A stretch of DNA of 64,000 bases from JADMIH01 sp035274425 (GTDB lineage: Bacteria; Chloroflexota; Chloroflexia; QHBQ01; JADMIH01). Below, piece by piece: positions 8,575-19,300 of this stretch (position 1 is the stretch's first letter; every line of letters begins with the position of its first letter). The stretch lies in the NCBI GenBank assembly GCA_035274425.1, contig DATEOC010000051.1, positions 25,893-89,892 of the forward strand, in the 5' to 3' direction. The position numbers and the translations under genes were made by a program. Below the pieces are notes generated by a model, which was not told where the DNA came from, searched no databases, and saw nothing but the letters and a program-made list of their open reading frames with translations.

Positions 8575-11500
8575 TCAAACTCCTGCCGCCAACTGCTTCG
8601 TTCCGCCGTTCGAAGGCGGAGGGGTAGGCTTCTGCGCATAGGCCGCGTACCAGCCAAGTGTGGTGTTGTCTACTTGCTTCGGGTCGCCGAAGAGGAGGAT
8701 GTCGGTCTGGCCGTTCGGCGGTATCGACACGCTCAGGAACTTCAGCGCGATGTTTTGCAGCTTCAAAATATAGGTGTCTCCGCTCACTATGAACTCAAGG
8801 TCCTGGAAAGTTATCTTTATCACACCCTCGATTGAGATTTCCTTCGAGCTTCCGCTCGAACCGGGCAATTTCAGGCCGACCAGCACGTTGTAGTTGTTGG
8901 GGGAGGGACACCAGGCGAGGATGATACTTGCTACAAGCCCCACCTGCCCCGCCAGCGCGCCAACACTCCCCAGGTTGAGGTCGAAGGTGAGGCCGTACCA
9001 GGGGTAATTAAGGCTAGCGCTGGCGAGGGGAGTGTCTATCTGCATGAAGCCGAGGTCGGACGGCATCTGCGTATCGGTCGCGGAGATCAGCCCGGTGAAT
9101 TTGAGAGGGAAATGGTTGTACAGGCTCGGCGGGCGCGCCTGGCTGCTGCCGATGTCAAATGACATCTGGTTGGGGTCGAACGTGAAGGTGCGCCCCGTTA
9201 CCGCGCCGCCGGTGAAAGTGAAGTCCATATCGACGCAGAGATTCCCGAAGCGCAGGAAGTACGGATTGGTGCCGCTCCCGGACGGGTCCGCGCCGAACGA
9301 TAAGACGTCGAACCCTTTCAGCGCCTTGAAATTGAGATTGCCCCAGAAGGAAAAACGCGTCTGCACCGGGTCGCCAGGTTTGAGGCCGGCGGATGGAATA
9401 GATGTCGTAAACTGCGCTTTCAGTATCTCCACATTGTTCAGCACGCCGCTATTGGTGAACTGGAAGATATTGTCGCCCGATTCACCGAAAGCGTAAGATT
9501 GCTTCCCATTCTCGTTCTGGTAGCTGCCGTCGAGGACAATGCTGTTGGAGGCGCTATTTTCCTGGAGTACAGGCTCTCCGAAAAGCTTGTCCAGGCTAAC
9601 TTCTATCTGGCTGGCGAAGCTTTTGATTGAGGAGTTCTCGAAGAGCACCTTCAGGTTGAGAACGTTGAAGTTATAGCCCGAGGCGTCGGCGGGCGGGTAG
9701 GCGTCGTTCTCGTAGTAGATCAGGCCGAAAAGGGAGGACTGTTGTTGCTGCGGCTGCCCGCCGTTAATTTTGAGGGGGGTCACCTGGATGCCGAGGTGGT
9801 GGGCGTAGAACTTGGAGGCGTCGATACCACCCGCCAGCCCTTCGATCTCCGGCGGGAGAGAAGCGAGCGGCACCACAGCGTTGAGAAACAAGATGCCATT
9901 CCAGTCAGGGTTGGTCGCGATTTGGGTGGCAAAGAACTGGAAATCGGGGTCGGTATTGCTAACCGCGTCGTTGATGATCTGGCTCAGAGTGTCGCTGGTC
10001 GTCGCGGGGTTCGTGTTGAAAGTCGTAGCCTGCGTCCAGACCGTAGTGTCGGCGGCGAATTGCTGTAGCGTCCCATGCCGGAACTTGAATACGAGAATTG
10101 TGCCGAAGGTCTTCCACTGCGCAGGGTCAAGAACGAAGTTCCACCCGCTGATATTGAGGCTGTTCGGCGGGTTGGCGCTCGTCGTCATGAGGAATTTGGC
10201 GATGAGCGTCGGGTCGGAGATGACGAGGAACTGCTGGTTGGTCTGTAAAGCGCCTGTCAGGGCCGTGGGGAGGGGCGTGCCGTTCTGGTAAAACTCCAGC
10301 CAGGTGCCCAGTACGTCCTGCGCCAGCACCAACCGAGTCCACGACGGCCCCTCAAGGGTCGCCAGCAACCCCTGCGGAGTAGCGCCCGTGACCGGGTCCG
10401 CGTCCACGAGCACCCTTGGGCGGGAAAGGTCGACCTCGCCTTCAAAGGCCGGGGGTGGCGTGACTAGTTGGCGGCGATACGGGCTCAAGACCTGTAGCTC
10501 CAGGTTCTGATAGTCGGACAGAGTCAGGCCACCCGCGGGTGCCACCGCAGCATAGGGCGCCATAGGGAAAGAAGGGGAGGCCTTGGTGAAAACCTCTGCT
10601 ATAACTTCCAGGAAATTGAGGAAGTTGCTGGACGGCGAGCTATAAAGCTCTGCCTTGTTCGGCTGGGTATAGTAGTTGATCTTGGAGTCGGCTGGAGGGG
10701 CTATACTCACCCATGAAGTAGTCGCCGACGAACTTAGCAGAGGCGTGCCGCTAGGGGGAGGGGAGCCTGATTGGCCCTGCGAATAGCCGGGAGCGTATGC
10801 CGGCTGTCCGGGAAGAAAGGTAATAATAGACTTTTGGGCCACCACCGGCCCGATATACTCGGTGCCCGCCACGCCGCACATGATGCTCTGTCCGGCAATC
10901 AAGGGCGTGCCGTTGCCGTTAGGGGGTGCTGGCACGCTCATAGCGAATTGGCCGCAAGGCACCATCGTAAGCTCAGGTGGCGTGTTCGCGGGTGGCGTCG
11001 TAGAGTTCGGGTAGGGTTGGAAGGAGAGGACAGAGGTGCTCAGCGTGGTCATCGTCACAGTCTGGGCCAGCGCGGTGGAGAAGTAGGAGGTGAGTGCCGT
11101 CCCTGTGGGAAAACTGAGATAACTGGTCGTGCTATCTGTCGGGTTCAGGGGATTGAGCGAAGCATTGAAACTGATAGGCGCGGTCCAGGAGAAGACCGGG
11201 TATTGCAGCGATTGGAGGTTAGGACTGGGAGGCGCGGGGGTAGAGATATAGTATCGAAGACCGACATCAAGTGCGGCGTACTCCTGGGCGCTCGATACAG
11301 TGATACCGAGTTGGAGGCAACCCCGCGCGTTCCCATCCATCACCAGGGTGACGGTGCCCGACACATCTTGTGTCTGGAACTGGTACTGGTTGGCCGTGAA
11401 GAGGTTACGCTGGCCTTGCAGCGTGAACGATGCGGGTGTGGCATCGAGGTTGGCTATCACGCTTGCACCGGTATTAAGAAATAGGGTGTAGTTATTTCCT

Positions 11501-11892
11501 ATATTGACGTTGGCTCCGCCGGAAGTAATTTTGGGGTTCGGGTAGCTTGACGCGACGGTCATGATGTCCGCGTCGAGTCCTGCCGTATCCGGCTCGTGTA
11601 TCCAGACGAAGTAAGGGTACAGACCTGATTTGCCTGAGTAACCGTTCTGTTGGAAGTAGGCCCAGGCGTTCTGAACGAACGTAGCCAGGTTTTGTGGTGC
11701 CTGGGGACAAAATAGATAATACCCCGGTGGTCCCGCACCTGCCGGAGTGCCCGTGGTCCAGGTGTCGTCCAGGGCGAATGAGCTACCGGCGGTTACTTTG
11801 GGAGGGAGAAGATAGGCAAACCACGCCCCTGCCGTATTAATTGGCAGGTAGAGGGATGGCGTCGCCTCGCTGTTTTGAAGCGTGATTGACAT
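8575..11892 (-). CDS. Large beta-rich protein of unknown function (1105 aa)
   Basis: Start ATG 11892, with GGGAGG upstream at a rather long spacing. There is no signal peptide and no membrane segment; composition is rich in Ser, Thr, Asn, Gly and Pro with many short alternating hydrophobic strands, like the N-terminal half of the giant protein encoded at 1-6362. The first ~500 residues look like surface or structural beta domains. The last ~350 contain units of the type F-x-F-W-G-N-L-N-F-K-A and a closing strand pair ending LQNIALKFLSVS. I recognise no catalytic motif or named family. It precedes the twin hydrolases on the same strand. It could be a structural partner of the giant protein; function not assigned. 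Confidence 0.85.
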   Translation of the reverse strand: MSITLQNSEATPSLYLPINTAGAWFAYLLPPKVTAGSSFALDDTWTTGTPAGAGPPGYYLFCPQAPQNLATFVQNAWAYFQQNGYSGKSGLYPYFVWIHEPDTAGLDADIMTVASSYPNPKITSGGANVNIGNNYTLFLNTGASVIANLDATPASFTLQGQRNLFTANQYQFQTQDVSGTVTLVMDGNARGCLQLGITVSSAQEYAALDVGLRYYISTPAPPSPNLQSLQYPVFSWTAPISFNASLNPLNPTDSTTSYLSFPTGTALTSYFSTALAQTVTMTTLSTSVLSFQPYPNSTTPPANTPPELTMVPCGQFAMSVPAPPNGNGTPLIAGQSIMCGVAGTEYIGPVVAQKSIITFLPGQPAYAPGYSQGQSGSPPPSGTPLLSSSATTSWVSIAPPADSKINYYTQPNKAELYSSPSSNFLNFLEVIAEVFTKASPSFPMAPYAAVAPAGGLTLSDYQNLELQVLSPYRRQLVTPPPAFEGEVDLSRPRVLVDADPVTGATPQGLLATLEGPSWTRLVLAQDVLGTWLEFYQNGTPLPTALTGALQTNQQFLVISDPTLIAKFLMTTSANPPNSLNISGWNFVLDPAQWKTFGTILVFKFRHGTLQQFAADTTVWTQATTFNTNPATTSDTLSQIINDAVSNTDPDFQFFATQIATNPDWNGILFLNAVVPLASLPPEIEGLAGGIDASKFYAHHLGIQVTPLKINGGQPQQQQSSLFGLIYYENDAYPPADASGYNFNVLNLKVLFENSSIKSFASQIEVSLDKLFGEPVLQENSASNSIVLDGSYQNENGKQSYAFGESGDNIFQFTNSGVLNNVEILKAQFTTSIPSAGLKPGDPVQTRFSFWGNLNFKALKGFDVLSFGADPSGSGTNPYFLRFGNLCVDMDFTFTGGAVTGRTFTFDPNQMSFDIGSSQARPPSLYNHFPLKFTGLISATDTQMPSDLGFMQIDTPLASASLNYPWYGLTFDLNLGSVGALAGQVGLVASIILAWCPSPNNYNVLVGLKLPGSSGSSKEISIEGVIKITFQDLEFIVSGDTYILKLQNIALKFLSVSIPPNGQTDILLFGDPKQVDNTTLGWYAAYAQKPTPPPSNGGTKQLAAGV

Positions 11893-11955
11893 GGTTAGAT
11901 ATTTACCTCCCCTGCGAGTCGGCCCTCTCTGCGATACGGGAATGAGAAGATTAAA

Positions 11956-12579
11956 TCAAGGCCCAGATGCTGTCCAATAGAAGAGAAGTCCTTCATAGTA
12001 TTGGTCGGCCCCGTTCGAAAAGTAATGAAGCGCGCCGTTAATAGTCGAAATCTCAGTAGAGGGCGCAACTGTGGTAGTGATGGGGCCTCTCACATAGTCA
12101 GTGTCGATCTGCGCATGAAGCTGGTAGGGTGAGTTCTGGGCATTCAAACTGGTGATCGCTACCAGCATGGTGTCCAGGAAGACTTTACACGTGACCTGAA
12201 CACCGCTCGTGTTTACCGTAAAATTGAACACAACCGGACCTAAACACGTGTCATCAGCGTCGGTACAGGGCGTCGGACTGGGACCCGCCCCAGTGGGCAG
12301 AGCGACGAAGGCCGGTGCCTGGACATTTGGGTCCAGTGTCAGGGCATCAGCAAACCCCACCCGTTGCCTGGGATCAGTTAGCCACGCATCCGGAGTCGGA
12401 AGGACGAGTCGTTCAGGCGGAGGTAGAAAGAGCGTATCGGTAGAAGGTCCTTTCTCTGGTACACGTATAGCCAGCCCCAGCATCAATGTACTTGCTAAGA
12501 CCCATGCAAAGGTGGATAGTAAGCGAGGCAAGCGTGTGGCCTGCCTCGCTCTGGTGCTACGACGGCTGGGGGGTCTCAC
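11956..12579 (-). CDS. Small membrane-anchored or exported protein, unknown function
   Basis: 207 residues from GTG 12579. The N terminus is basic (RRSTRARQATR) then has one hydrophobic segment (~22-40), a Sec signal or anchor. The rest is an exposed beta-rich domain with two close cysteines (CTDADDTC, ~105) and a third nearby at ~130. It ends close to the start of the 1105-residue gene (63-bp gap), same strand. It is the only member of this cluster with an obvious export signal. No family recognised. Confidence 0.7.
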   Translation of the reverse strand: MRPPSRRSTRARQATRLPRLLSTFAWVLASTLMLGLAIRVPEKGPSTDTLFLPPPERLVLPTPDAWLTDPRQRVGFADALTLDPNVQAPAFVALPTGAGPSPTPCTDADDTCLGPVVFNFTVNTSGVQVTCKVFLDTMLVAITSLNAQNSPYQLHAQIDTDYVRGPITTTVAPSTEISTINGALHYFSNGADQYYEGLLFYWTASGP

Positions 12580-12675
12580 ATAGTTCCTGATGAGGCCGGA
12601 GGCTATTCGTAACAGCCAATAAGATATGCCGGGCGGTCACGCATCAACAAAGCTGCGCTTCAGCTCATATGGCGA

Positions 12676-13068
12676 CTAGTTCCCGTACTGGCTGATGATG
12701 GTGCCCGTATTGCTCCATGTAACCAGCGTGGTGCCGGTAAGGTAAACCGGGTCCTGTCCGGCCGGAGTGACTGCCAGGTTGTTCGCTATAAGGTTGCCGA
12801 AGTTTTGCCCTGCCGGCGGCTGGAGCGTGAGGTCATACTCGAAGCTGCCGTTGCTATTGCTGCACGAGCCTTTGATTCTCATCGTCGGGGGCTGCAATTG
12901 GGTCGAGCCTACCGACTCCCCGCCGAAACTGAAGTTGAGGACAACCGTGTTAAAGCTGCTGCCATAAAGGGTGAAGGTGATCGAGCCAGCGTTGATATTG
13001 ATGGTGCCGCTTGGCGGTGGTGGCGGCGCCGCTCCGGAGCCAGAGTTACTTTGGTGCATTTCGTGCAT
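12676..13068 (-). CDS. Small beta-sandwich-like protein, unknown function
   Basis: 130 residues. ATG 13068 follows a strong ribosome site (AGGAGG, about 8 nt upstream). A His/Met-rich start (MHEMHQ) and a short Pro-rich linker precede ~100 residues of alternating strands (ITFTLYGSSFNTVVLNFSFG), suggesting a single small beta domain. No signal peptide. A pair of 94-bp repeats lies immediately upstream, so this gene probably begins the structural part of the cluster. No family recognised. Confidence 0.7.
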   Translation of the reverse strand: MHEMHQSNSGSGAAPPPPPSGTININAGSITFTLYGSSFNTVVLNFSFGGESVGSTQLQPPTMRIKGSCSNSNGSFEYDLTLQPPAGQNFGNLIANNLAVTPAGQDPVYLTGTTLVTWSNTGTIISQYGN

Positions 13069-13093
13069 GTGCGTATATCCTCCTCCTTCTAAT

Positions 13094-13303
13094 TTAGAAG
13101 GTCATACAAGGGGTGAATTCTACCGGTCAGTCGTGCTCTTACTGCTTGCACAGCAAGGATGCTAACCAGCGACCCAAGTATACTAAATACTATTCGGAAG
13201 GTCAACCCTTTAGAAGGTCAACCTTAGAGCGAATTCTAGCAGTGAGTCAGGTACTTACTGCTTGTACAGCAAGGAGGCTAGCCAGCGACCCAAGTATACT
13301 AAA
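13094..13303. repeat. Two 94-bp direct repeats upstream of the cluster
   Basis: Copies 13094-13187 and 13210-13303 have equal length and align without gaps at roughly four bases in five, with nearly identical 3' halves (CAGCGACCCAAGTATACTAAA in both). They fill most of the 327-bp gap between the regulator gene and the 130-residue gene. Position suggests duplicated operators or a duplicated promoter for the minus-strand genes 12676 and below. I see no coding frame in the gap. Confidence 0.8.
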
Positions 13304-13395
13304 GATCATGTTAAGTTCTTGTTAAGATTCCGTGTCTTAATAACCATAGTTTGCAAGTTTTGAGTGCCGAGAAAGCAGTCTAGAGACACGTGTCG

Positions 13396-15783
13396 CTAAG
13401 ATTGGTCCAGGGCATAGGAGATCACCTCCTCTGCACTCATCGCTTGCCCTCTCGCCCACGCCTCATTGAAGGTCTCTTCACCAAGCATGGAGCGACAGTC
13501 AGCTATGACAGTCTCATGCTGGGGATGCTCCACAGTGGCTAACGGCGCGCCCACTGAGGTAAGCATAGCTTCTACCGCACCGAGGAGGCATGCGGCACGT
13601 TCCAGGTGAGCCTGTGCCAACTCCATCCCCGCCAGGCCTTCTAATGCCTTGGCGACGCCTACCCTGTCTTTCAACTCGTTGTATAGAGCCAATGCTTCGG
13701 CGAATAAGGTTCGAGTCTTTTCGTGTTCGCCCCGCGCGCGCGAAATCTCTGCCAGACTGCCAAGCGCCGTAGCGACGCCCCGCTTATGCCCCAATTCACG
13801 ACGCAGCGCCAGACTTTCTTCCATGAGCGGCTCTGCGCGCTCTAAATCACCTATCTTATGCACCGCGACAGCCAGGTTGCCCAGTACGGTGGCGATGCGC
13901 CCCTTCTCTCCAAGCTCGCGACTTATCACAAGCCCTTCATCGAGAAGAAGTAACGCCTGCTCAAAGTCGCCGGTAACTATCGCTACCATGCCGAGGTTGT
14001 TGAGCGCGCCCACGACACCCACCGCGTCGCCAAGCTGGCGTTGCAGGGCCAGGCTCTCCTCGATCATCGAAATCGCATCTTGATAATCGCCCTGCGCAAG
14101 CGCGAGAGCGCCCGCTCCGTTGAGCACTTTCGCTCGTAGCGGGGCAGGTATAGAGGCTGGTTGCCCAAGCACTTGCTTCAGCCATACTTTCCCCTCGTTG
14201 AAGTGGCTATGCACTTCCCAGAAGCGCCGTAACGCTACGCCGAGCCTGGCGGCTGTCTCAGCATCTCCCTGCTGGAGTAGCCACTGGAGCGCGGCCCGGA
14301 GATTATCGTGGTCTCGCTCCAGGCGGTCAAGCCATAGCTTCTGTTCTGCCCCCGTGAGGTTCAGGTCCGCAGCCTCGGCCATAGCGAGGTAATATTCGGC
14401 GTGCAAGTAGCGGATAGCGTCATCTTCACCCTGGAGTGCCAGCTCCTCTAAAGCGTATTCGCGTATCGTTTCCAGCATGGCGAGGCGGGTCTCTTCCTCT
14501 TCGCCATCTTCTTGCGCCAGGTGCAACAGGTGTTTATCGAGGAGCGACTCCAGCCCCTCAAGCACATCTTTTTCCAGGTCGGTATAAGCGTTGCACACCG
14601 CTTCTACGGCTGAGAGGGTGCAGCCTCCCACGAAGACCCCTGTGCGCCGGAAGAGCGCACGGTCAGCTTCATCGAGCAGGTCATAGCTCCAGGCAATGGC
14701 GTCGCGCAAAGTTTGGTGCCGGGCGGGAGAGTCGCGCTCTCCACCGACCACGACCTTGAGCCTGCTGCTGAGGCGCGATAGGAGCGCCTTAGGCGGGAGC
14801 AGCCTGGTACGCGCTGCCGCCAGCTCGATAGCGAGCGGGAGGCCATCCAGGCGTGCACAGATCGTGGCTACCGCTTCGGCGTTCTCCTCCGTCAGGGCGA
14901 AACCGGGCTTGACGGCACGCGAGCGCTCCACGAATAAAGCTATCGCGGGGTAATTCTCCAACTCTGTAGCCATTGGAAGGTGCGTGAGGTTGGGCAGGTC
15001 TAGGGGCGGCACCCAGAAGACCTGCTCTCTGCTCAAGTGGAGGGCTTCTCGACTGGTGACAACTATCTTGAGGCCAGGGGAGGAGGCTAAGAGGTCCGTC
15101 AGGAGAGGGGCAGCCACTATCACCTGCTCAAAGTTGTCCAGGAGAAGGAGTATATGCTTGTCGTGCAGGGCTTCTATGAGATCGGGGAGCGTACCCCGGC
15201 CCTTTACGTTCGCCAGGCCGAGCGCCTGGGCAATCGCCGCGCCCACGAGGTTGGGATCACGGATGGCGGCTAACCCGACGACAAAAACCCCATCCTCGAA
15301 GTTATCGAGCAGTCGCAGAGCTACCTCCGTGCCGAGACGCGTCTTGCCTATGCCGGGCGCGCCCACAAGCGTGAGGAGGTGTACCGTGTCCTGCGCCAAC
15401 AGGTGTGCCACCTCGGCAATTATCTCCTCGCGGCCAAGTGTAGGCGTGAGGGGCGGCTGCACGTTGGTGGGGTGGGGAGGCTCGGTTACGACACTACCTT
15501 CTCGCCAGGGAGCCTGAGAGGTGCTACTGGAGGAGCCAGGGGCCTTGCTGACTCCGCCGAAACCTCTCGCGAACTGCAAGAATGCAGATTGTTCGCCTGG
15601 TGGAATCCGGAGGCACTCCGCGAGACGCCCGGCGAGCTGCTTGGAGGGCCTGTACTCGTCGGCCTCGATCTTGCGTATCGTGATCTCAGAGCACCCTACA
15701 TCGTGCGCCAGGTCCTTCTGGGTGAGGTCAAGGTTCCTACGATAGTGCTTGAGCCATGTACCGAATGATGTTTCTTCTGCCAT
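13396..15783 (-). CDS. XRE-type HTH / NB-ARC-like ATPase / TPR transcriptional regulator
   Basis: 795 residues. Residues ~8-65 form an XRE helix-turn-helix (LTQKDLAHDVGCSEITIRKIE). Residues ~105-440 are a signal-transduction ATPase with Walker A GAPGIGKTRL, Walker B LLLLDNFEQV and the GLPLAIELAA motif. From ~520 the protein is TPR helices of the type ALALQRQLGDAVGVVGALNNLG, repeated at about 40 residues. This domain order is common in Chloroflexota and Actinobacteria, where such proteins are ATP-gated activators sensing a ligand through the TPRs. Lying first on the same strand as the genes down to 1, it is the likely regulator of that cluster. Confidence 0.9.
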   Translation of the reverse strand: MAEETSFGTWLKHYRRNLDLTQKDLAHDVGCSEITIRKIEADEYRPSKQLAGRLAECLRIPPGEQSAFLQFARGFGGVSKAPGSSSSTSQAPWREGSVVTEPPHPTNVQPPLTPTLGREEIIAEVAHLLAQDTVHLLTLVGAPGIGKTRLGTEVALRLLDNFEDGVFVVGLAAIRDPNLVGAAIAQALGLANVKGRGTLPDLIEALHDKHILLLLDNFEQVIVAAPLLTDLLASSPGLKIVVTSREALHLSREQVFWVPPLDLPNLTHLPMATELENYPAIALFVERSRAVKPGFALTEENAEAVATICARLDGLPLAIELAAARTRLLPPKALLSRLSSRLKVVVGGERDSPARHQTLRDAIAWSYDLLDEADRALFRRTGVFVGGCTLSAVEAVCNAYTDLEKDVLEGLESLLDKHLLHLAQEDGEEEETRLAMLETIREYALEELALQGEDDAIRYLHAEYYLAMAEAADLNLTGAEQKLWLDRLERDHDNLRAALQWLLQQGDAETAARLGVALRRFWEVHSHFNEGKVWLKQVLGQPASIPAPLRAKVLNGAGALALAQGDYQDAISMIEESLALQRQLGDAVGVVGALNNLGMVAIVTGDFEQALLLLDEGLVISRELGEKGRIATVLGNLAVAVHKIGDLERAEPLMEESLALRRELGHKRGVATALGSLAEISRARGEHEKTRTLFAEALALYNELKDRVGVAKALEGLAGMELAQAHLERAACLLGAVEAMLTSVGAPLATVEHPQHETVIADCRSMLGEETFNEAWARGQAMSAEEVISYALDQS

Positions 15784-15796
15784 TAAAGCCTCTGAG

Positions 15797-15841
15797 GATG
15801 GACGACGGACGACGGACGATGGACGATGGACGATGGACGAA
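15797..15841. repeat. Heptanucleotide array, GGACGAC/GGACGAT family
   Basis: About six units of 7 bp (GGACGAC, then GGACGAT) just upstream of the regulator gene start. It is one of many arrays of this family in the window. Confidence 0.9.
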
Positions 15842-15976
15842 AGGGGCTGCTATTGTGGAAATTATATCGCAAAACGTATCGCTAACAGAGTGCCCTTTTT
15901 TGAGATGTCCTGCTTTAATTGGATAAGGTCCTGAGGAGGCATTGACAACCAAAGCTATTTTACCCATAAGCGGAGC

Positions 15977-16276
15977 ATGAAGATGAAGGCACGCACGCGG
16001 CATAACCTTGGGAAAGCATCCAGTTTGAGAGAGGCAGGGGGCGCATCTGGCGCTTCTGGCGCTTCGCAACTCTTCCTGGTGCGTCTCTGGCCGGACGAAG
16101 CAGATAGCGCGGAATGGCGCGGCAAGGTCCAGCACGTCATGAGCGGAAAGGCTAGCGATTTTTGCGACTGGCCCATGCTTGTGGCGCATCTTCAAGCTAT
16201 GCTCCCCCATGGGCACGAAGGGCAATCTCAGGATGATGCAGGTGATAAGGGTGAAATAGCTCAAGAATCACCGTAG
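15977..16276 (+). CDS. Small conserved protein of unknown function
   Basis: 99 residues from ATG 15977, with AGCGGAG close upstream. The core, from FLVRLWPDE through EWRGKVQHV to FCDWPMLVAHL, matches a pattern I know from many short Chloroflexota and cyanobacterial proteins (F-x-V-R-L-W ... E-W-R-G-x-V-x-H-V-x-S-G ... F-x-D-x-x-x-L-x-x-F-L). A Gly/Ala/Ser repeat (GGASGASGAS) precedes the core. The function of that family is unknown to me. It lies alone between two oppositely directed large genes. Confidence 0.72.
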   Translation: MKMKARTRHNLGKASSLREAGGASGASGASQLFLVRLWPDEADSAEWRGKVQHVMSGKASDFCDWPMLVAHLQAMLPHGHEGQSQDDAGDKGEIAQESP

Positions 16277-16360
16277 TCGCTCGCTACGTTTACGGCACAT
16301 TTGACGTTTATTGCTTGTGTGGCCCGTTCCTCTAGTACATGCGAGAAGGAGAGAAAGCAG

Positions 16361-19300
16361 ATGTTAGCCAAACTCAGTCCCCGACCAACACGCTCCAAAC
16401 AAGTTTCGCTCATGCTGGCAACCGCCGTGATGCTGGCGGTCTCGACCCTCCTGGTGACGTGGAGACAGGCACCGTCGCCGGTCACGCCATCTATGCCGAA
16501 GAACGCATCGGCTATCGGCGTATTACCCCTCTCGTTTGAGCCAAATGCGGGGCAAACCGACCCGGCAGTACGCTTCACGGTCCACGCTAAGGGAGGCACA
16601 CTCTTCTTCACACCGTCAGAGGTCGTGCTGACGCTCGCCGCCCCGGTAGCATCTGAAGACACGGCAAAGCGAGGTGTTGCCGCGGGGCCTGATCGCGAAT
16701 CCCTTGTCGGGCAGAAAGGAAGCAAAGTTGCCTCTGGCACATTGAGATTGCAGTTCGTTGGCTCTAACCCCTCCACAACCATAGCGCAGAAGGATGCGTT
16801 ACCGGGCAAGGTGAGCTACTTCATGGGGAAGGATCCCTCGCAGTGGCATACCAACCTGCCCACTTATTCTGGCGTTACCTACTCCAGTCTCTATCCGGGC
16901 GTCAGCCTGGAATACGCGGGCGCGGACGGGCAGCTGAAGGGCACTTACACCCTGGCGGCAGGCGTGGACCCTGCTCTTATCCAGTGGCGCTACGTCGGTG
17001 CGGATAGGGTGGCAGTAGACGAAGCGGGCAACCTGCAACTCTCTATCAACTCAGCAGGTTCTTGGGCTGCGCCCAATTCAGGCACTCAGCACTCCGCATT
17101 TACCGTCACCGAGCAAGCACCCCAGGCGTGGCAGACAATCAATGGGGAACGAATTGCTGTCTCCAGCCGGTACGCCATGCAGTCTGATGGCACTATCGGT
17201 TTTGTGCTTGGCGACTATGACCACTCACAACCACTGACAATAGACCCGACCCTCACTTATTCAACTTACCTGGGGGGCTTCTTTGGGGACTGGGCACAGG
17301 GTATCGGGTTGGACGGCGCGGGCAATATCTACCTGAGTGGCGTTACCTCCTCATCCGACTTCCCGACGGTGAGCGCCTATCAATCGGTCTATGGCGGCGA
17401 CCAATACGACGCGTTCGTGTCTAAGATCAGCGCGGACGGCTCGACGCTTCTTTACTCTACCTTCCTGGGGGGCGAAGGCTGGGACCTGGGCACTTTCCTC
17501 TCGGTAGACACGGGGGGGCAGGCTATCGTGGGAGGGTGGACTACATCTATAAACTTCCCTACGACGGCGGGCGCGTACCAGACCGAATGTGGGAACAATT
17601 ACAGCATTACCATCACCAAGCTGAACGCTACAGGCTCCGGCCTGATCTTCTCCACCTGCTACGGCGATGCCGTCATAGAGCCGGACGGTTTCACTGTAGA
17701 CGCGGCGGGCAAGACCTACTTCACGGGTTATTATTACGCCACGACCAATCGCTATGCGTTGGTTTCCGCTCTAAGCGCCGACGGCTCCCAGATCCTCGTG
17801 GAGAGGAATCTTGGCGGGGAGATAAGTGGTCCAGGGAACGAAAACTCCGACACGGGAGGGAGAGGCATCACCCTAGACTCGGCAGGCAACATCTACGTGA
17901 CGGGCTACACCCGCGCGGCCAACTTCCCGGTCACGCCGGGCGCGTACCGGACTAATCTACAGCAATTTGAAGATGGCTTCCTGACCAAGCTTAACCCAAC
18001 CGGGCAAACGATACTCTATTCCACATTCATCCCCGGCGCGAGCAGCGAGTATCCAAATGACGTTGCGGTAGACGGAGCAGGCAATGCATTCGTCACCGGC
18101 AGCACGCTGTCTGCTGATTATCCCACCACTCCGGGGGCGTTCCAGACCGTCAAGGGCGATCCTGATATTGCGTTCGTGACCAAGTTCAACTCCACAGCCT
18201 CGGCGCTGGTCTACTCCACCTTCCTGGGCGACACCAACTTCCACTTCGATACCGAAGATATCACCTATGCCATCAGAGTGAACGGCGTGGGTAACGCGTA
18301 TGTCGCGGGCTATACAAGCTCGCCAGGCTACCCGGTTGCTAACCCTCTGCAAGCGACATTACGCGGAGAATTCGACGCTATCGTGACCAAGCTCAACCCG
18401 GCAGGCTCAGCTCTCGAATTCTCTACCTACCTGGGGGGGACGGACGGGGATGTATCGAGCGGCCTCGTGGTGGACGCCTCCGGCAAGATGTATATAGCAG
18501 GAGGGACCTCCTCCACCGACTTCCCGGTGGTCAACCCCGTGCAGGCGACCAATCATGGGAGTGGCGACGCCTTCGTCGCCGTAATATCGGAAGCGGCCGC
18601 GCCTACCGCGACGCCCACGCGCACGGGTACCCCTCCTACCGCCACCTCTACCCCATGCGTTCCGGGCGCTACCTCGTGGCGCACCGAGCCGCCGATGACC
18701 GAAGCGAGAGATTATGCCATCGGAGCGGTAGCCGACGGTAAGTTCTACGTGATAGGAGGCTCACAGCCTGGTAGAGAGCCGCCCTATGTAGAGGTGGTCG
18801 AGCGTTTCGACCCCGCCACCCTGACCTGGGCTACGGTAGCTCCTATCCCAGTAGCTGCAAATAATATGGCAGCTACGTCGATTGGCAGCAAGATATACGT
18901 GGCAGGCGGCTACACCGTTCGCCAGGGCTTCACGATTGACTTGATGCAGATTTACGACGCGAGCACCAATAGCTGGAGCCAGGGCACACATTTGCCCGCA
19001 CGCACCAGTAGCGCGTCTGCTGCTGCATATGGTGGCAAGGTATATATCTTCGGGGGTGGCGAAACCACGACCAGAAACACAGTGTACGAATACGACCCGG
19101 CGACCGATACCTATGCCATTAAAGGGCCGATGCCTACCGTCGAGGCCCAGACTGCCGCGGCTACGATAGGCAACAAGATATACGTGGTGGGTGGTTTCAG
19201 GCACGACGCGTATGCCCACTACATCTACGACCCCGTGGCTGACACGTGGAGCACCACCGCCCCGCCCCTGACCCCGAGCTTCGCGTGGGCGGGCGCGTTC

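Noticed and set aside
1..12579. Extracellular contractile injection system
   Set aside because: LysM modules and large structural proteins suggested it, but no sheath, tube, baseplate, spike or AAA+ ATPase of such systems is present in the window.
15737..16264. A 175-codon minus-strand gene beside the regulator
   Set aside because: Much of it is read from heptamer repeats, and the plus-strand frame at 15977-16276 matches a conserved small-protein pattern.
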